Counted from the stretch's first letter, positions 22,950 to 31,783 are shown. The stretch is DNA of 61,342 bases from JBCBKP01 sp038521625 (GCA_038521625.1 JBCBKP010000021.1:1-61342), one strand, 5' to 3'. Made by a program: numbers and translations. Notes: a model not told the origin generated them from the sequence alone.

Positions 22950-23326
22950 CGCCCGACTCCTTCAGGCGTGAGCGCCTCGAACTGCAGCCGCACCTCACGA
23001 GACCCGTCGGCGTGCAACGCCGCGAGCACCGGCGTCAGCCTCTCCACCGTCGCCCTCCGGTCGCAGCGGACCAGGACGACGTCGCGGCGGAGCATGCCGA
23101 CCAAGCGATCGAGCTCGGACGGCGTTCCGTTCACCGCGATCGCGTCCGCGGTGACCGAGACGACGTCGAGCGTGTTCTCGGCCCGGGCTTCGCTCGCCTC
23201 GGCGTCGCCGCCCGAGAGCTCGAGCGGGAGCGACGAGACCTGATCCATCTGGGTGATCAGGGCCAGCAGACCGCCGAGCGAAAGAAACACGAAATCCAGC
23301 ATCGGGATCATCCAGCGTCCCGACAT
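22946..23326 (-). CDS. ExbD/TolR-family protein
   Basis: 126 residues, a normal length. A single N-terminal transmembrane helix (MIPMLDFVFLSLGGLLALIT) contains the conserved membrane aspartate in MLDFVF. A periplasmic domain follows, with repeated strand-helix units such as AIAVNGTPSELDRLVGMLRR and CDRRATVERLTPVLAALHAD. The start at 23326 is set by a TGATG overlap with the exbB-like stop. ExbD/TolR proteins form the rotor or proton path of the ExbB/TolQ motor. Confidence 0.85.
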   Translation of the reverse strand: MSGRWMIPMLDFVFLSLGGLLALITQMDQVSSLPLELSGGDAEASEARAENTLDVVSVTADAIAVNGTPSELDRLVGMLRRDVVLVRCDRRATVERLTPVLAALHADGSREVRLQFEALTPEGVGR

Positions 23327-23718
23327 CACGCGTCCCCCGTCGCGGCCCTCACGGTGGGCGTCTTGTTGATCACGTCGAGCAGGTACGAGCCCAGCGCGGC
23401 GATGATCGAGGTGACGAGGCCGAACGCGGTTGTCGAGTACGCGACGCCGAGCTGCGTCGTGATCAGGTCGATGTCGATCGTCCCGCCGAACCCGCGGAAC
23501 GCCTGCGCGAAGCTGAACACCGACCCGAGAAGGCCGAGCGAGACGGCCAGGCCCGCGAGCGGGTCGAGCGAGCGGCGCCAGGGTGCGTCCGTGCGCCCCC
23601 GGCCTTCGCCGCGCGCCAGCGAGATCAGATGTCCGAGCACGAGCCCGGTCACGATCAGAGAGAGCGCAAGCTGCGGATAGAAGAACGCGCCCGTCGCGTT
23701 CTGGATGCTCTGCCACAC
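23326..23718 (-). CDS. Short ExbB/TolQ/MotA-like membrane protein
   Basis: 130 residues, roughly half the usual ExbB length (~220-240). Three hydrophobic helices: YPQLALSLIVTGLVLGHLIS, PLAGLAVSLGLLGSVFSFAQ and LGVAYSTTAFGLVTSIIAAL. The latter two carry the conserved G-L-L-G-x-V and A-x-x-T-x-x-G-L signatures. The large cytoplasmic loop and N-terminal extension of classical ExbB are missing. A GTG start with GAAGGGA upstream was used. Confidence 0.8.
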   Translation of the reverse strand: MWQSIQNATGAFFYPQLALSLIVTGLVLGHLISLARGEGRGRTDAPWRRSLDPLAGLAVSLGLLGSVFSFAQAFRGFGGTIDIDLITTQLGVAYSTTAFGLVTSIIAALGSYLLDVINKTPTVRAATGDA

Positions 23719-23799
23719 GAGAGATTCCCTTCAGCTCGTATTCCCATGTCATGCGCCCGCGCCGCCCGTCGCCCGCAGGATCGGCGCCCGATCGCCGCC

Positions 23800-24273
23800 T
23801 CAGCGGCGTCCTACGACGGGGGTCAGCGGGAGCGGGATCCGCTCCGCGATCGAGAGAGCCTCCGCCTGGGCACGCGTCGCGATGACGCCCGATGCCGGTG
23901 CGAAGATCTGTTCACGCCCGCTGATCTCGATCTCGTTCTCCGTGGACGCCGAGGGATCGTCGAGCGACGGCAGGTCCCATCCGTGCCGGAGCGCCAGCAG
24001 CTGGAGCCGCTGGCTGACTCGGTCGCGTTCGTCGCGCAGATTCAGGATCTCGGCGCGGCGCTCCATTGAGGCCTCGCCGGACTCCGAGGACCGGGCCTCG
24101 TCGAACGCGTCGTCGAGCAGCGCCTGGTACTCCCGGTCCAGCTTGATCAGCTGGCGCGTCAGCGTCCGGTACTCCTGGCGTTCGCGGGGCGTCCCGCCGT
24201 CACCCGGGCCGGGAGGAGCGGCGGAGACCAGGAGCCCGACGCCGGCCGCGATCAGTGTCGTCATCATCATCAC
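23800..24273 (-). CDS. Secreted coiled-coil protein
   Basis: 157 residues. Signal peptide MMMMTTLIAAGVGLLVSAAP, then a charged helical region (RERQEYRTLTRQLIKLDREY, ERRAEILNLRDERDRVSQRL) predicted as coiled coil, and a C-terminal stretch EIEISGREQIFAPASGVIAT. No known family was recognised. It overlaps the upstream gene by 4 bp. An 81-bp gap to the exbB-like gene is the only sizeable gap within the cluster and could hold an internal promoter or processing site. Confidence 0.75.
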   Translation of the reverse strand: MMMMTTLIAAGVGLLVSAAPPGPGDGGTPRERQEYRTLTRQLIKLDREYQALLDDAFDEARSSESGEASMERRAEILNLRDERDRVSQRLQLLALRHGWDLPSLDDPSASTENEIEISGREQIFAPASGVIATRAQAEALSIAERIPLPLTPVVGRR

Positions 24274-25301
24274 TGCGACCCTCCCCGGTTGTTCGCCGGC
24301 GCGGCCTCGCCACGGCGGGCGCGCGCCCTCGCGGCGTAGTCCGCGATCTCGCTATCGACGTTGAGTGTTCCGAATCTCTCGACCTGAACGCGGTCGGCGA
24401 GCTCGCCGGCCTGGATCTCGATGCTGTCGGCCAGCTCGCCGACGAACGTGTCCATCTCGATCCCCAGCGCGTCCGAACGGAGCGTGAGCTCGTTCATCTG
24501 GTTGATGACCGAATCGATCCCGGCGGCACCGCCCTCGCCCGCCGACGAGAGCATCCGCGCGAGCGTCTCGGCCTCGATCAGCCCCTCGAGCAGGTCGACG
24601 TATTCGGCGATGAACTCGCCCTCGGCCGCCAGGACGAGGCGGACACGCTCGATCTCGAAGATCGAGTTGGTCAGCTGGGCCTCGAGCGCGGCGAGGGCGC
24701 GGATGGTCTTGACATAGAGCGCCTCGCGCGCCGATCCGAGATTGAACCCGCTCGTGGATTCGACCACGTCGCGGAGGCTGCGCGTGTTGGCGAAGATCAG
24801 CTTCAGCCGGTCGCGCCGGAGCTCGTCCGTCTCGGACTCGATGGAGAGCGCCAGCTGCTCGAGCCGCTGGTCGTAGCCGTCCAGCATCCGCCGGGTCTTC
24901 TCGTCGGGCGCCGAGCCGTCGCCGCGGGCGAGCAGACCGCGGACCCGGGCGACGGTCTGCCCGATCTGGTTCTGCGCCTCCCACATCGGGGCCGCGATCG
25001 AGAGGTCCCAGTCGTCGGTGAACGTCTCGATCTCGTCACGCAGCGTCCGCAGCGCGGATGTCAGCTGAGACTTGTCGACGGTGTCGGCGGTCAGCAGCTC
25101 GTTCACGCCCGCGAACGCCTCGCGAAGCCGGCTCGCCTCGACGCGCTCCGCGAGCGGCGTCGTCGCGTTGGTCATCGCCTCTTCCAGCGCCGCGACGTCG
25201 ATCAGCCGCTCGCGGTCCTGCACGGGCTGGGACGCCGCGAACGGGGCGAGCGTCATGCCCGCCGCGATCGCGATCGCGGCAACGGTTCGGTTCGTCTTCA
25301 T
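24270..25301 (-). CDS. Secreted helical protein of the Exb cluster
   Basis: 343 residues. Signal peptide MKTNRTVAAIAIAAGMTLAP with a site near ASQ. The rest is almost entirely helical, with acidic heptad-like segments (EDAL/ALEEAMTNATTPLAERVE, LRTLRDEIETFTDDWDLSIA, ALAALEAQLTNSIFEIERVR). It may be a periplasmic rod or adaptor for the TonB-like machine. It overlaps the gene above by 4 bp at its start and the next by 4 bp at its end. No family was recognised. Confidence 0.75.
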   Translation of the reverse strand: MKTNRTVAAIAIAAGMTLAPFAASQPVQDRERLIDVAALEEAMTNATTPLAERVEASRLREAFAGVNELLTADTVDKSQLTSALRTLRDEIETFTDDWDLSIAAPMWEAQNQIGQTVARVRGLLARGDGSAPDEKTRRMLDGYDQRLEQLALSIESETDELRRDRLKLIFANTRSLRDVVESTSGFNLGSAREALYVKTIRALAALEAQLTNSIFEIERVRLVLAAEGEFIAEYVDLLEGLIEAETLARMLSSAGEGGAAGIDSVINQMNELTLRSDALGIEMDTFVGELADSIEIQAGELADRVQVERFGTLNVDSEIADYAARARARRGEAAPANNRGGSQ

Positions 25302-25966
25302 CGCCGAGCTCCTTCCATGGCGTTGCTCGTGTACGAGGCTTGCGAGATCGTGCCGCCGCCGCTCAGCCGGGTGACCGAGTCGCGGAGGCGCTGGCTCTGG
25401 ATGTCCGCCCAGTAGCGACGTGCGAGCACGAAGTCGCCCCCGGCGTACGCGTCCAGACCGGACGCGAGCAGCCGCAGGTCCGCCGCGCGGGACCGGTCCA
25501 CGCGCTCGCGGTAGCTCGCCTCGGCCGCCTCGAAGGCGTAGCCGGCCTCGCGGAAATCGCCGAGACGCACGAGGGCCTTGCCGCGGAGCTCGAGCGCCGC
25601 CGCGCCGAGCGTCTCGTCCTCGATGACGGGGGCGACCGCGGCGAGCGCGTCCTCGGCCTTGCCGGTGGCGATCGCGAGCTCGGCCCGGAGCAGGGCCGCG
25701 CGATCACGCTCCGATTCGCTCAGTTTCGGTTCGCCCTCGACCGCAGAGAGCCGGTACGAGGCCTGCTCGAGGTCGCCGAACTGGATGGCTCGTTCGACCG
25801 AGGCGAGCGAGCCGGTCGCCCGCGGCGTCGAGCCGCCGCACCCGACGATGGTGAGCGAGAGTCCGAGTCCGATGGCGGCCATGGCGCTCCGGAGGCTCTT
25901 TGTTCGGGTGTTGGCTGCGCCAGACACGATCTGATTGTGGGTGCTCTGTCGACCCAAGTACTGCAT
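25298..25966 (-). CDS. Helical-repeat (TPR-like) lipoprotein, first gene of the Exb cluster
   Basis: 222 residues. Hydrophobic leader with lipobox-like IVGCGG (cysteine ~45; a long n-region). Helical pairs resembling tetratricopeptide repeats follow: LASVERAIQFGDLEQASYRL, LLRAELAIATGKAEDALAAV, ALELRGKALVRLGDFREAGY and LLASGLDAYAGGDFVLARRY. The start at 25966 has an AAGGAGG site at ideal spacing; an upstream extension lacks one. It overlaps the next gene by 4 bp. It may be an outer-membrane assembly or docking factor. Confidence 0.75.
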   Translation of the reverse strand: MQYLGRQSTHNQIVSGAANTRTKSLRSAMAAIGLGLSLTIVGCGGSTPRATGSLASVERAIQFGDLEQASYRLSAVEGEPKLSESERDRAALLRAELAIATGKAEDALAAVAPVIEDETLGAAALELRGKALVRLGDFREAGYAFEAAEASYRERVDRSRAADLRLLASGLDAYAGGDFVLARRYWADIQSQRLRDSVTRLSGGGTISQASYTSNAMEGARR

Positions 25967-26186
25967 CGCCGCCTCCTTGCAGACGCTCTGAATGCGCGCA
26001 CCGACCGCGCCGGCGCACAGGCCGCGTCCATTTTCTGTTCGGGTGCTCGCGTCACCCGCCTCGCCGTGCTCCACGCCGACCGAACCAACAAGTTGCGGTC
26101 CGGAAGAATGTACCAGATCGTGCATTCACTTCTGCACGCATTCTAGAATTTTTCATTGAAAGACGCACGGTTCCCATGGATTGGCC

Positions 26187-26252
26187 CGATTGACCAATCA
26201 CCGAACCCCCTTTAGCCTCTCGGTCTCGTGATGAACCTTTGTCAATCCTTGA
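26187..26252 (+). promoter_or_regulatory. Small palindromes around the start of the wHTH-methyltransferase gene
   Basis: GATTG-AC-CAATC (26187-26198) lies 30 bp before the start codon, and TGTCAA-TCC-TTGACA (26238-26252) lies just inside the gene. These could be binding sites for the gene's own winged-helix domain or for another regulator. No convincing -35/-10 pair was found. The rest of the 261-bp divergent gap shows only an ATTCTAGAAT palindrome at 26141-26150. Confidence 0.3.
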
Positions 26253-27580
26253 CAGAATGCCTAACTCTCCTCAGCGAACTCCGTGCGAAAGAGCGTCAGC
26301 GCGTCCTGGCCGTACGGGGCCTGTACTCGCCGATCTCGGTGGGTGGCGGCGCGGAGGGTCGTTCAACCGATCGTGTGCTGACCGACGTCGAGGTGCGCGT
26401 GATCGAGGCGATCGGGCGCGCCTGCGACGACAACGACGGTGGCCTGAGCCTCGGCGAGATCGCGCACGCGGCGGATCTTGAGCGCAACAAGAGCTCGATC
26501 TCGCAGGCGCTCGCGCGGATGGACGGCGCGTTCGTCGAGTCGCTCCCGGGTCCGGGACGCGGCGGACGGTACCGGCTGCTGCCGGCCGGGCGGGGCCTCG
26601 CGTACCGCCTGCAAGCGGTTGACCGGCATCTGGCGCCGAAGCTGCTCTCGCTGATGGCCCCTTCGGAGCGATCCGAGCCGACGCTGACCAAGCTTCTCGA
26701 CCGCACGAGCAAGAGCCTGCGCACCGTCACCCGCCGCCAGGGCGAGCTGAACGCGTTCGACAAGGCCAACGTTGCTCGTTTCTACGACTATCTGATCGAC
26801 GGGATGTTCTACTTCCCGATCGAGGTCGAGGCGGCCGAGAGTCTCATGAGCGTCGCGCCGTTCGTGCGCGATGCGTCGCGGGCGAACCGGTTCTTCCTCC
26901 GCAGGGCCACGGCGCACTGCGCCCGGCATGGCATCCGGCAGTTCATCGATATCGGCGCCGGCCTGCCCTCGATGGGCAGCATGCACGAGGTCATCGAGTC
27001 GGTCGTCGGGCACGACGAGCCGTACCGGATTCTCTACGTCGACTGGGACGAGTCGGTCGTGCAGACAACCCGGTACATGGTCGAAGATCGGGCCGACTTC
27101 GTTCGCGCGGCGGTGGGTGATCTGCAGGAGCCCGAGGAGATCCTCGAGCAGGCGATCGAGTTCGGGATCGACCTCTCCGAGCCGGTTGCGCTGGTCGCGG
27201 TGGCCGTGCTGCCGTTCGTGCTCGATGACGATCGGGCGGACAGCGCGCTGACCAGGTTCAAGGCGGCGTTGGCCCCGGGCAGTCGGCTGGTGCTCAGCCA
27301 CGGCACCCGGCCCCCCGGCATGGAGCAGGAGGCCCGCGAGGTCATGGCGCGCTACGGCTCGCTCGTCGGCGATGCGATCCTCCGTGAGCCGGGACAGATC
27401 GAGGCGTACTTCGCGGGCCTGGACCTCGAGCCCGCGGTCGAGGGCGCCGAGCCGGGCTTGGTGTTCACTCCGCACTGGCGGCCGGACATCGCCGACCGCT
27501 ACGCGTTCGGCGAGCCGATCCCGCTGGTCGACAGCCCGGAGCTCTCGATGACGCTCTGCGGCGTCGGCGTGAAGGCCTAG
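26228..27580 (+). CDS. Winged-helix domain fused to a Methyltransf_19 (DUF574) SAM-dependent methyltransferase
   Basis: 450 residues. Residues ~50-135 look like a winged helix (LTDVEVRVIEAIGRACDDND, DLERNKSSISQALARMDGAF, wing GPGRGGRYRLLPAG). Residues ~175-445 match the Methyltransf_19 pattern: KANVARFYDYLIDG, RANRFFLRRATAHCARHGIR, the SAM-binding QFIDIGAGLPSMGSMHEV, DLQEPEEIL, VAVAVLPFVLDDD and PGSRLVLSHGT. By established knowledge this family is concentrated in actinobacteria; its substrate is unknown. The start may be the GTG at 26228 or the ATG at 26231. It stands between the divergent Exb cluster and the ankyrin gene. Confidence 0.85.
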   Translation: MMNLCQSLTECLTLLSELRAKERQRVLAVRGLYSPISVGGGAEGRSTDRVLTDVEVRVIEAIGRACDDNDGGLSLGEIAHAADLERNKSSISQALARMDGAFVESLPGPGRGGRYRLLPAGRGLAYRLQAVDRHLAPKLLSLMAPSERSEPTLTKLLDRTSKSLRTVTRRQGELNAFDKANVARFYDYLIDGMFYFPIEVEAAESLMSVAPFVRDASRANRFFLRRATAHCARHGIRQFIDIGAGLPSMGSMHEVIESVVGHDEPYRILYVDWDESVVQTTRYMVEDRADFVRAAVGDLQEPEEILEQAIEFGIDLSEPVALVAVAVLPFVLDDDRADSALTRFKAALAPGSRLVLSHGTRPPGMEQEAREVMARYGSLVGDAILREPGQIEAYFAGLDLEPAVEGAEPGLVFTPHWRPDIADRYAFGEPIPLVDSPELSMTLCGVGVKA

Positions 27581-27621
27581 TTCGGTTTCGGGGCGGCGTG
27601 CGGGCCGAGTAGGCTGCTGCG

Positions 27622-29568
27622 GTGCGGCGGCTCGGTGTTCTGGTTGCGCTTTGTTCGTTCGCAGGGCTGGCCACCTCGGTCGCGCTCGCGTGGTTGAGCG
27701 CGGTGCTCATGCGACCGAGCAAGTGGTCTCCCGGCGTCGAGCCGCCGTGGCGCGATGCGGTTGTTGGAACGATCGAAGTCGAGCAGTTTGTCTCGAGGGG
27801 CGCGACCTTCCGCCGGCTCATGGTGCTGCCGGAGGACCAAATCGAGCCCGACGAGCAATCTCTACCGGGTTCATTGCCGGTCTGGAGCCTCGCGTTCGGC
27901 GAGCGGCCGGCCGCGCATCGGGCAGATCGGTTGATCGGATACGAGAAGTCGTTCGGCTGGCCGATGCGCTGTCTTCGGACCTCCTGGTTGATCCAGGAGC
28001 AGTCGTTCGCGCTGCCTGGCGATGGCCTGCGCTGGGGAATCCGGCTCAAGCCGGTTCGCTGGGGTCTGCCGGACTACAGCGGCATGAGCATTCAGCCGTA
28101 CATGCCGTATGTTGAGACCGAAGAACAACGCGCGTTCCCGCTGCGTCCGATGCTTGTCGGGATGGCGCTGAACACCCTGATCTTCGGGTCGGGGTGGTTT
28201 GGGGTTGCCTGGCTCGTCTGCTTGCCGGGTCTGCTTCGAATACGGTGGCGCCGTCGGCAGTCGCGCTGCGTGCGCTGCGGTTACGAGCTCGACGCGGCCG
28301 TCACTCGGTGCTCGGAATGCGGGCACGCCCTCTCGGCCCGACTCCCGGTGATGGCACGCGGCGCGTTCGTCGCGGTCGGGCTCGCCGGCGTGCTGCTCCT
28401 CGGGGGTCTGGCGGGGCTGGCGCTGTGGCGGACGAGTGGGATCCGGGACGTGCCCCCGATCCATCGAGCAGCCCGCGACGGCGATCTGGCGACGCTCGAG
28501 GCGCTGGCCGATTCGGGGGTCGACATCGATCTGGTGATGCCCGACGGGATAGAGCCGCTGGACTTCAGCCTTCACCGTTCGACGCCGCTGTTGCTCGCGT
28601 CCGCTGCCGGCCAGAACGATGCTGTGTCATGGTTGCTCGGTCGCGGCGCGTCGCCGGACGGCGTGTCGGAGTGGGTCGCGGGACCGATCGGGCGTGCGAG
28701 CTTCCGAGGCCATGCGGAGATCTGCCGGGCGCTGCTCGGAGCCGGTGCGTCGTATGGCGTGGACGATGCCTACGGCTTCGCGATCGCCGGGCGGGATCTT
28801 GAGACCATCGGTGTTTTTCGAGATCATTATGGCGAAACTGCGCCGAGCGTCGCCCTGACCTCGGCTGTGTGGCACCACCCCGAGGTCGCGTCCGAGCTGC
28901 TCGGGTGGCACACTTGGGGCGATGCGGCGATGGCGTCGGCGCTCGACGCCTCGATCAAGACCGAGAACGTGGAATTCGTACGGTTGCTCCTGACCGCCGG
29001 CGTCGGGGTGGTCGGGAATGATCGTCCTTGGGTTTGGCTCGCGGCCGAAGAGGGGAACGCCGAGTTGGTGCGACTCATGCTTGAGTCCGGGGCATCGGCG
29101 AACGTGCGTCAGAGCGGTTTTGGGGGGACCCCGCTCCGGCGTTCGGTCATCTCGTCGTGTGCGCCCTGCTTCGAGTTGATCCTGGAGGCCGGGGGCGACC
29201 CGTTCATCACGACAATCGATGGCCGTGGGCTGCTTCACCTCGCGTCGGGACTTGAGAGAGCTCTGCCTCTCGTGGAGAGGCTGGTCGGGCTGGGCCTCGA
29301 TCCGGACCTGGCGGATCGCGACGGCCGTACACCGCTGATCGCGGCGGTCGCGGCCTCGCGTCATGAGGCTGAGCTCGTGACGGCGTTGCTCGAGGCGGGC
29401 GCCGCTGCGAACCTCGCCGATCCCGAGGGGCGGACGCCGCTGGATTACGCGCTCGGGGGATTTGTGGACCCGGGATCGCTGTCGCGTTCGCCGTTGGAGC
29501 GGGCTCCCGAGGCGGTGATCGACGCGATCACGCGTGCTGGTGGGACACGCGGAGCCCGACGACAGTAG
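27622..29568 (+). CDS. Membrane protein: zinc ribbon plus ankyrin repeats
   Basis: 648 residues. Architecture: a transmembrane segment (~5-27, VALCSFAGLATSVALAWLSA), an extracytoplasmic region to ~170, a second hydrophobic segment (~185-205), a zinc ribbon CVRCGYELDAAVTRCSECGH (~215-234), a third hydrophobic segment (~247-270), and then about nine ankyrin repeats to the C-terminus (IHRAARDGDLATLEALADSG, PLLLASAAGQNDAVSWLLGR, LAAEEGNAELVRLMLESGAS, DGRTPLIAAVAASRHEAELV). It probably displays a protein-binding ankyrin arm from the membrane. GTG start. No partner is identified. Confidence 0.8.
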   Translation: MRRLGVLVALCSFAGLATSVALAWLSAVLMRPSKWSPGVEPPWRDAVVGTIEVEQFVSRGATFRRLMVLPEDQIEPDEQSLPGSLPVWSLAFGERPAAHRADRLIGYEKSFGWPMRCLRTSWLIQEQSFALPGDGLRWGIRLKPVRWGLPDYSGMSIQPYMPYVETEEQRAFPLRPMLVGMALNTLIFGSGWFGVAWLVCLPGLLRIRWRRRQSRCVRCGYELDAAVTRCSECGHALSARLPVMARGAFVAVGLAGVLLLGGLAGLALWRTSGIRDVPPIHRAARDGDLATLEALADSGVDIDLVMPDGIEPLDFSLHRSTPLLLASAAGQNDAVSWLLGRGASPDGVSEWVAGPIGRASFRGHAEICRALLGAGASYGVDDAYGFAIAGRDLETIGVFRDHYGETAPSVALTSAVWHHPEVASELLGWHTWGDAAMASALDASIKTENVEFVRLLLTAGVGVVGNDRPWVWLAAEEGNAELVRLMLESGASANVRQSGFGGTPLRRSVISSCAPCFELILEAGGDPFITTIDGRGLLHLASGLERALPLVERLVGLGLDPDLADRDGRTPLIAAVAASRHEAELVTALLEAGAAANLADPEGRTPLDYALGGFVDPGSLSRSPLERAPEAVIDAITRAGGTRGARRQ

Positions 29569-29618
29569 ATGTGGCGGCGCGGGGTTGGACCTGGATCGGT
29601 GCGCGGTCATGATTCGTT

Positions 29619-30869
29619 GTGAGCGGGCTCGCCTCGACAGATGACATGTCGCCCGCAGAGTTCCTCATGGAGCTCGGGCGGGACCTGCACGAGGCGGGGG
29701 CGCCGGCCCACCGTCTCGAGGAGGCGATGGCCTCGATCGCCGCGCGGCTCGGCCTCGAGGCGCAGGTGTTCTCGACGCCGACGTCGCTGTTCGCGGCCGT
29801 CGGCTCGGTCGGGCGGCAGCGGACCTACATGCTCCGCATCGATCCGGGCGAGGTCGATCTGGAACGCCTTGCGCGGGTCGACCGGGTGGTCGACCGTGTC
29901 GCGGCCGGCGAGCTCTCGCCGACGGCAGGGGTGGAGGCGCTCGGCCGGATCCCGACGCCGAGCGAGCGGTGGGGGATGGGTTCGACGCTTCTGGCCTTCG
30001 CTGTCGCCTCGGGCGGCGCGGCGACGTTCTTCGGGGGCTCGGCCGGCGATCTCCTGGCGGCCCTCGTGGTCGGGCTCCTGGTCGGCTTGCTCTCGATCCT
30101 CGGCTCGCGTCTGCGGCGTGCGAAGCGGGCGATCGAGGCGATCGCTGGGGCGTTCGCGGCGGCGGTCGCGCTGGTCGTCGAGCGGCTCGCCTCGCCGGCG
30201 CTGGTCTCGGCGGGCCACGGATGGGCCGCGGTCGACGCGTTCCTGGTCACGCTGAGCGGTCTGATCGTGCTCCTTCCCGGGCTGACCCTCACGCTCGCGA
30301 TGAGTGAGCTCGCGAACCGTCAGCTGGTGAGCGGCACCGGTCGCGTGACGCACGCCGCGACCATTCTCCTGAGCGTTGGCTTCGGGATCGCGGTCGGTCG
30401 CACGATCGGCGGCTTCCTGCCCGACGCGGTCGAGGCCTCGGAGGCGCTCCCGTCCTGGGCGGTCGCGGCGGCGCTGGTGGTTAGTCCTTCGGCCTTCTCG
30501 GTGCTCTTCCGGGCTCGGCCGAAGGACATGGCCGTCATCACGCTGGCGGCGGTGCTGGGGTTCCTCGGTGCCCGGGCGGGTTCGGACTGGTTTGGGCCCG
30601 CGGTGGGCGCGAGCGTCGGGGCGCTGGTGATCGGGGTGATCGCAAACGCCGACTCGCGGCTTTTCGATCGCCCCGCCGCGGTCGCGAGCATCCCGGGGCT
30701 GATCCTGCTCGTGCCCGGCTCGCTGGGTCTGCGGTCGTTCGAGTCGCTGCTGGGCGACGATTCGGTCGCCGGCGTGCGGGGCGTGTTCACGACGGTCATG
30801 GTGGCCTCGAGTCTGGCGGTCGGTCTGCTGCTCGCGAATGTCGTGCTGCCGGCACGGCGGGAGCTCTAG
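29619..30869 (+). CDS. ThrE/YjjP-type threonine/serine exporter family protein
   Basis: 416 residues. The N-terminal soluble domain, ~residues 10-110, has the ThrE pattern AEFLMELGRDLHEAGAPAHR, LGLEAQVFSTPTSLFAAVGS and LARVDRVVDRVAAGELSP. About ten hydrophobic helices follow, including GLIVLLPGLTLTLAMSELAN and IPGLILLVPGSLGLRSFESL. Both ThrE halves appear fused in one chain. It probably exports small amino acids. The start is either the GTG at 29619 or the ATG at 29646; neither has a strong ribosome-binding site. The next gene begins 3 bp after its stop. Confidence 0.85.
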   Translation: MSGLASTDDMSPAEFLMELGRDLHEAGAPAHRLEEAMASIAARLGLEAQVFSTPTSLFAAVGSVGRQRTYMLRIDPGEVDLERLARVDRVVDRVAAGELSPTAGVEALGRIPTPSERWGMGSTLLAFAVASGGAATFFGGSAGDLLAALVVGLLVGLLSILGSRLRRAKRAIEAIAGAFAAAVALVVERLASPALVSAGHGWAAVDAFLVTLSGLIVLLPGLTLTLAMSELANRQLVSGTGRVTHAATILLSVGFGIAVGRTIGGFLPDAVEASEALPSWAVAAALVVSPSAFSVLFRARPKDMAVITLAAVLGFLGARAGSDWFGPAVGASVGALVIGVIANADSRLFDRPAAVASIPGLILLVPGSLGLRSFESLLGDDSVAGVRGVFTTVMVASSLAVGLLLANVVLPARREL

Positions 30870-30871
30870 CG

Positions 30872-31783
30872 GTGGACGCCAAGCGTCGGATCAAGCTCGC
30901 GATCAAGACCGTCGGGATCCCGCTGCGGCTCCGTCTCGGGACGTTCCGGCACTACGCGCCGCGGTCGCCGCGTCTGCCCGAGGACCTCGGGCCGCGCGGG
31001 GGCGAACGCCCTCTGGTCTCGGTGGTGACGCCGTCGTTCAACCAGGGGTCATTCCTCGACGCGACGATGCGGTCGGTGCTCGAGCAGTCGTACCCGCGTG
31101 TGGAGTACGTCGTGCAGGACGGCGGTTCGTCGGACCGGAGCGCGGAGGTGATCCGCTCGCACGAAACCCGGCTTGCATCCTGGCGGAGCGAGCCGGACCG
31201 CGGGCACGGCGACGCGCTCAACCGCGGCTTTGCGCGCACATCCGGGGAGCTCATGGCCTGGCTGAACAGCGACGACCTGCTGCTGCCCGGCGCGATCGAG
31301 GCGGCGGTGCGCGTGTTCGAGGACGACCCGGGCGTGGACGTGGTCTACGGGCACCGGGTGTGCGTCGACGAGGACGGGATGGAGGTCGGGCGCTGGGTGC
31401 TGCCGCCGCACCGGGATGGGGCGTTCGTCTGGCGCGACTACATCCCGCAGGAGACGATGTTCTGGCGTCGGTCGATCTGGGAGCGGGCGGGGGCGCGGAT
31501 CGACGATTCGCTCGGCTTCGCGGTGGACTGGGATCTCGTGCTGCGGTTCCGGCGGTCCGGGGCGCGATTCCATCGGATCGACCGGCTCATGGGCGGCTTC
31601 CGGACGCACGCGGCGCAGAAGAGCCTGGCGCAGGTGGAGGCGGTCGGGCTGCCGGAATTCGAGGCCCTCCGGCGGCGCTACGTCGAGGGGTCACGGGCTC
31701 GGGCCTCGGCCCGGCTGGAGAGCGCCGCGTACCTGCTCGCGAGTGTCGGATCGGCCTGGCGTGGCGTCGGGCGTGCGGGCTAG
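30872..31783 (+). CDS. Family 2 glycosyltransferase
   Basis: 303 residues, cytoplasmic. The GT-A nucleotide-sugar fold starts at PLVSVVTPSFNQGSFLDATM (~46), continues with EYVVQDGGSSDRS, the metal-binding DXD-like motif in LMAWLNSDDLLLPGAI, and QETMFWRRSIWERAG near the acceptor site. It resembles GT2 enzymes of O-antigen and exopolysaccharide loci. GTG start. It lies upstream of the glycan exporter and is separated from it by 63 bp, the only real gap in the cluster. Confidence 0.9.
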   Translation: MDAKRRIKLAIKTVGIPLRLRLGTFRHYAPRSPRLPEDLGPRGGERPLVSVVTPSFNQGSFLDATMRSVLEQSYPRVEYVVQDGGSSDRSAEVIRSHETRLASWRSEPDRGHGDALNRGFARTSGELMAWLNSDDLLLPGAIEAAVRVFEDDPGVDVVYGHRVCVDEDGMEVGRWVLPPHRDGAFVWRDYIPQETMFWRRSIWERAGARIDDSLGFAVDWDLVLRFRRSGARFHRIDRLMGGFRTHAAQKSLAQVEAVGLPEFEALRRRYVEGSRARASARLESAAYLLASVGSAWRGVGRAG

